Shown here one piece after another: positions 7,021 to 9,058 of a stretch of 9,058 nt of DNA. Both the position numbers and the translations under genes were made by a program. Within the stretch, counting starts at the first letter, position 1; every line of letters starts with the position of its first letter. The stretch is taken from contig JALRGF010000387.1 of NCBI GenBank assembly GCA_023253495.1, positions 1 through 9,058 of the forward strand, written 5' to 3'. The notes under the pieces are model-generated. The model made no database searches. It was not told the origin of the DNA and worked only from the letters and a program-made list of their open reading frames with translations. This DNA is from Verrucomicrobiales bacterium. Its GTDB lineage: Bacteria; Verrucomicrobiota; Verrucomicrobiia; Verrucomicrobiales; V1-33.

Positions 7021-7767
7021 CTACCACAGGCCCCATTGCTTCGTGTTCATGATGTAGAGGCCGAGCAGGAAATTCGACACTGCGTGCATGACGACGCAGG
7101 CGCCGAGGCTGCGGGTTTTGACGGCGACGAGGCTGACCAGCAGCGACCAGACGAGGCACGCGACGTAATCCGACGGGTGGTGCGCGACCATCATGAGAAC
7201 CGAGGTGAGAGCGATGGCGCGCAGGTGGGGTACGCCGACCGGCAGGGCGTCCCATTTCCCCCCGTCGCCCGCGGCGAAATGGCGCCAGAGAAAGCCGCGC
7301 CAGAAAACCTCCTCGATCACGGCCACGGCCAGCGTCATGCGCACAAACCGCCCGACCACCGCCGCCCACCACGCGCCGGAACCGGGTGGGAAAATGTCCG
7401 GGTTGAATCCCGGACCGGAGCGGTCGACGACCCCCAGCCATTCAATCGTCTGCCCGGTGCGGGCGTGCCACCAACCCGGGAGAATCCACAGTGCGATGCC
7501 GACCACGCCGCCGGCCACCCCCCAGAGCCACGCCCGGGCACCCAACGGCCGGAACGTGTACTGCCGCCACCAGAAGGCGAGCAGCGCGAGGCAGACGACC
7601 GTCTGCAGCGGGTAGATCCATTGCTGCGGCTGCTGCCGCCACCACGGCGCCGACGGGTGTTTCCACTCCAGGCCGGGCAGCGACGAGAGCATCATCAGCC
7701 CCATGAAGACGACCAGCGGCACGATGTGTGCCGCCGCCTTGCGGGATCGGAGATCGGTCAGAGTCAT
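7021..7767 (-). CDS. CPBP/CAAX prenyl protease-related integral membrane protein (248 aa)
   Basis: This is a predicted membrane-embedded metalloprotease of the CPBP (Rce1/Abi-like) superfamily. The three catalytic motifs are visible: EEVFWR (Glu152, Glu153, Arg157), the VAHH segment (His196/His197) and HAVSN (His228, Asn232). Hydrophobic segments at about 13-30, 52-66, 80-97, 135-151, 185-196, 203-216 and 222-240 indicate six or seven membrane spans. Overall organisation, including the GFNPDIFPPGSG loop before the catalytic helices, resembles the 'CAAX prenyl protease-related' family associated with exosortase/PEP-CTERM genomes. No exosortase is in view, so a role in protein sorting is inference, and bacterial substrates are generally unknown. 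It lies 41 bp after the aminotransferase on the same strand and is probably co-transcribed. The ATG at 7767 overlaps the stop of a tiny upstream frame. The only Shine-Dalgarno sequence lies 20 nt away, which is unusual. Confidence 0.82.
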   Translation of the reverse strand: MTLTDLRSRKAAAHIVPLVVFMGLMMLSSLPGLEWKHPSAPWWRQQPQQWIYPLQTVVCLALLAFWWRQYTFRPLGARAWLWGVAGGVVGIALWILPGWWHARTGQTIEWLGVVDRSGPGFNPDIFPPGSGAWWAAVVGRFVRMTLAVAVIEEVFWRGFLWRHFAAGDGGKWDALPVGVPHLRAIALTSVLMMVAHHPSDYVACLVWSLLVSLVAVKTRSLGACVVMHAVSNFLLGLYIMNTKQWGLW

Positions 7768-7778
7768 CGGCGGATCAT
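7764..7778 (-). CDS. Four-codon mini-ORF (MIRR) overlapping the protease start, possible coupling peptide
   Basis: An ATG at 7778 is followed by ATC CGC CGA TGA. The stop codon TGA overlaps the ATG of the protease gene in the classic ATGA arrangement. The purine-rich GGGGAGGAG at 7788-7796 is 9 nt from this ATG, an ideal Shine-Dalgarno distance, but 20 nt from the protease ATG. Ribosomes would therefore load on the mini-ORF and reinitiate at the protease gene. The peptide itself need have no function. This is inferred from spacing only. Confidence 0.35.
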   Translation of the reverse strand: MIRR

Positions 7779-7787
7779 GATGGCGGG

Positions 7788-7796
7788 CTCCTCCCC
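7788..7796 (-). promoter_or_regulatory. Strong Shine-Dalgarno GGGGAGGAG in the aminotransferase-protease gap
   Basis: It lies on the minus strand within the 41-bp gap and is the only good ribosome-binding sequence there. Its 9-nt distance favours the mini-ORF ATG at 7778 over the protease ATG at 7767 (20 nt). Confidence 0.55.
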
Positions 7797-7808
7797 GATC
7801 ACCACCCG

Positions 7809-9023
7809 TCAGGCGGCATGAGCGCCGGCCGGACGCTCCGACGTTTCCGGCCGCAGGCCGCCGACAAACCGCCCCATGCGCTCAAGCGCGATCTCCAGCT
7901 GCGGCAGGGCCGTGGCATAACACGCGCGCACAAACCCCTCGCCTGACATCCCGAACGCATTGCCCGGCACCACCGCCACACTCTGCTCATTGACCAGCCG
8001 CAGGGCGAACTCCTTGCTGGTCAGACCGGTCGGCCGGATGTCGGCAAACACGTAAAACGCCCCGCCCGGCCGGAACGTCGGCAGCCCCATGGCGTTGAGC
8101 CGCGTTACGATCACGTTCATCCGCTGCTCGTAGCTCTGGCGCATCATCTCGACGGCCGCCGCCCCGTTTTCCAGCGCCTCGATGGCCGCCCGCTGGCTCA
8201 TGATCGGTGCGCACAGCATCGCGTACTGGTGCACCTTCATCATGGCCTCGATGATTTCCGTGGGGGCGCAGGCGTAACCCAGACGCCACCCGGTCATCGC
8301 ATACGCTTTGGAAAACCCGTGGAAAAGAATCGTCCGTTCCTTCATCCCCGGGAAGGTCAGGATGCTGGTGTGCTTCCGTCCGTCGTACAGCAGCTCGGTG
8401 TAAATCTCATCGGTGAACACGATCAGGTCGTGCTTCACCGCCAGCGCGGCGATCTTTTCCAGTTCGTCCAGCGGCTCGAAGGCGCCGGTCGGATTGGTCG
8501 GGAAATTGAGCATGATCACCTTGGTCCGCGGCGTGATCGCCCGCTCGACATCCTCCGCCCGCAGCACAAAATCATCCTCCGGCCGCGTGTGGATGGCCAC
8601 CGGCACGCCCCCGGCCATGAAGATGCTCGGGTTGTAGCTGACGTAGCACGGTTCGTGATAGATGACCTCCTCGCCCGGGTTCAGCAGCGCCCGGAACGCG
8701 ATGTCCAGCGCCTCGCTCACCCCGACGGTCACAATAATCTCCTTCGCCGGATCATAGTCCGTGCCGCAGTGGCCGCTGATATAAGTGGCAATCGCCCGGC
8801 GCAGGGCCGGCAGGCCGAGGTTCGACGTGTAGCACGTCTCCCCTTTCTCCAGCGCGAAAATGGCGGCCTCGCGGATGTGCCAGGGAGTCGAAAAATCCGG
8901 CTCGCCGACGCCCAGCGAGATGACATCGCCGCGGCTCTGGACCAGCTCAAAAAAATCCCGGATGCCGGAACGGGGGATCTGGCGGATGCGGTCCGCCACT
9001 TTCAGGGACAGGGGTGAAGACAT
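7809..9023 (-). CDS. Class I/II-fold PLP-dependent aminotransferase, AlaT/YugH/PatA-like (404 aa)
   Basis: This is a cytoplasmic fold-type I aminotransferase that moves an amino group between an amino acid and a 2-oxo acid. The sequence type (LGVGEPDF at 37-44, TPWHIREAA at 46-54, YTSNLGLPALR at 65-75, TVGVSEALD at 99-107) resembles the B. subtilis YugH/AlaT group, often labelled aspartate aminotransferase. Alanine or aspartate is therefore a guess at the donor. Key residues are present: Asn177 in NPTG, Asp205 and Tyr208 in DEIY (cofactor ring), the Schiff-base Lys239 in GFSKAYAMTGWR, Arg247 (phosphate) and Arg366 in GEGFVRACYA (substrate carboxylate). Length is normal. The first ATG (9023) is used because MSSPLSLKVADRIRQIPRSG is the family's usual N-terminus. 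No Shine-Dalgarno is seen in the 35 bp available upstream, so the promoter lies outside the window or the message is leaderless or SD-independent. It is the first visible gene of the unit that continues into the membrane protease. Confidence 0.95.
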   Translation of the reverse strand: MSSPLSLKVADRIRQIPRSGIRDFFELVQSRGDVISLGVGEPDFSTPWHIREAAIFALEKGETCYTSNLGLPALRRAIATYISGHCGTDYDPAKEIIVTVGVSEALDIAFRALLNPGEEVIYHEPCYVSYNPSIFMAGGVPVAIHTRPEDDFVLRAEDVERAITPRTKVIMLNFPTNPTGAFEPLDELEKIAALAVKHDLIVFTDEIYTELLYDGRKHTSILTFPGMKERTILFHGFSKAYAMTGWRLGYACAPTEIIEAMMKVHQYAMLCAPIMSQRAAIEALENGAAAVEMMRQSYEQRMNVIVTRLNAMGLPTFRPGGAFYVFADIRPTGLTSKEFALRLVNEQSVAVVPGNAFGMSGEGFVRACYATALPQLEIALERMGRFVGGLRPETSERPAGAHAA

Positions 9024-9058
9024 GACTGAATGAGTGTGAAAAATCTGAACGCGGTGGG

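Noticed and set aside
1..9058. CRISPR arrays, tRNA/rRNA genes, insertion sequences, phage or defence genes
   Set aside because: No spaced direct-repeat array, no tRNA-like cloverleaf ends, no transposase or integrase motifs and no terminal inverted repeats were seen. All long coding regions are explained by the annotated genes.

Overview
The window is a high-GC (roughly two-thirds G+C by eye) bacterial chromosome segment. It most likely comes from the Verrucomicrobiota, plausibly an Opitutaceae-like lineage. The strongest evidence is the very large minus-strand gene in the left half. Its product has a PilX/GspK-like membrane N-terminus and internal motifs typical of 'Verru_Chthon cassette protein A', a family known mainly from that phylum. 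A CAAX-protease-related membrane protein of the kind found in exosortase/PEP-CTERM genomes fits the same assignment. No search could be run, so family names rest on recognising motifs.

Layout, left to right. (1) Positions 1-77, minus strand: the first 25 codons of a gene that runs off the window, preceded by a good Shine-Dalgarno sequence. It is probably the next member of the cassette. (2) 134-4570, minus: the cassette protein A-like gene (1478 aa), transcribed leftward from a clear sigma-70-type promoter at 4627-4655. (3) 4571-4782: a 212-bp divergent control region with that promoter, repeated TACATT words, an AT-rich tract and a small hairpin. (4) 4783-6915, plus: a UvrD/Rep/PcrA-type superfamily 1 DNA helicase with all motifs intact. 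(5) 6916-7020: a short convergent spacer holding a degenerate 17-bp tandem repeat. (6) 9023 down to 7021, minus: a two-gene unit. A class I/II PLP aminotransferase (AlaT/YugH/PatA-like) comes first. A six- to seven-helix CPBP/CAAX-protease-related protein follows 41 bp later, and its start codon overlaps the stop of a four-codon mini-ORF.

The helicase, aminotransferase and protease look like ordinary chromosomal genes. I see no transposase, integrase, CRISPR array, tRNA or rRNA. The most interesting item is the cassette: a 1478-residue pseudopilin-like protein carrying a GspK-style 'KINLNTAS' motif, with at least one more gene behind it. This is consistent with a poorly characterised secretion or pilus-tip-like assembly. 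The long open frames antisense to the cassette gene and the helicase are codon-bias shadows and are not annotated.
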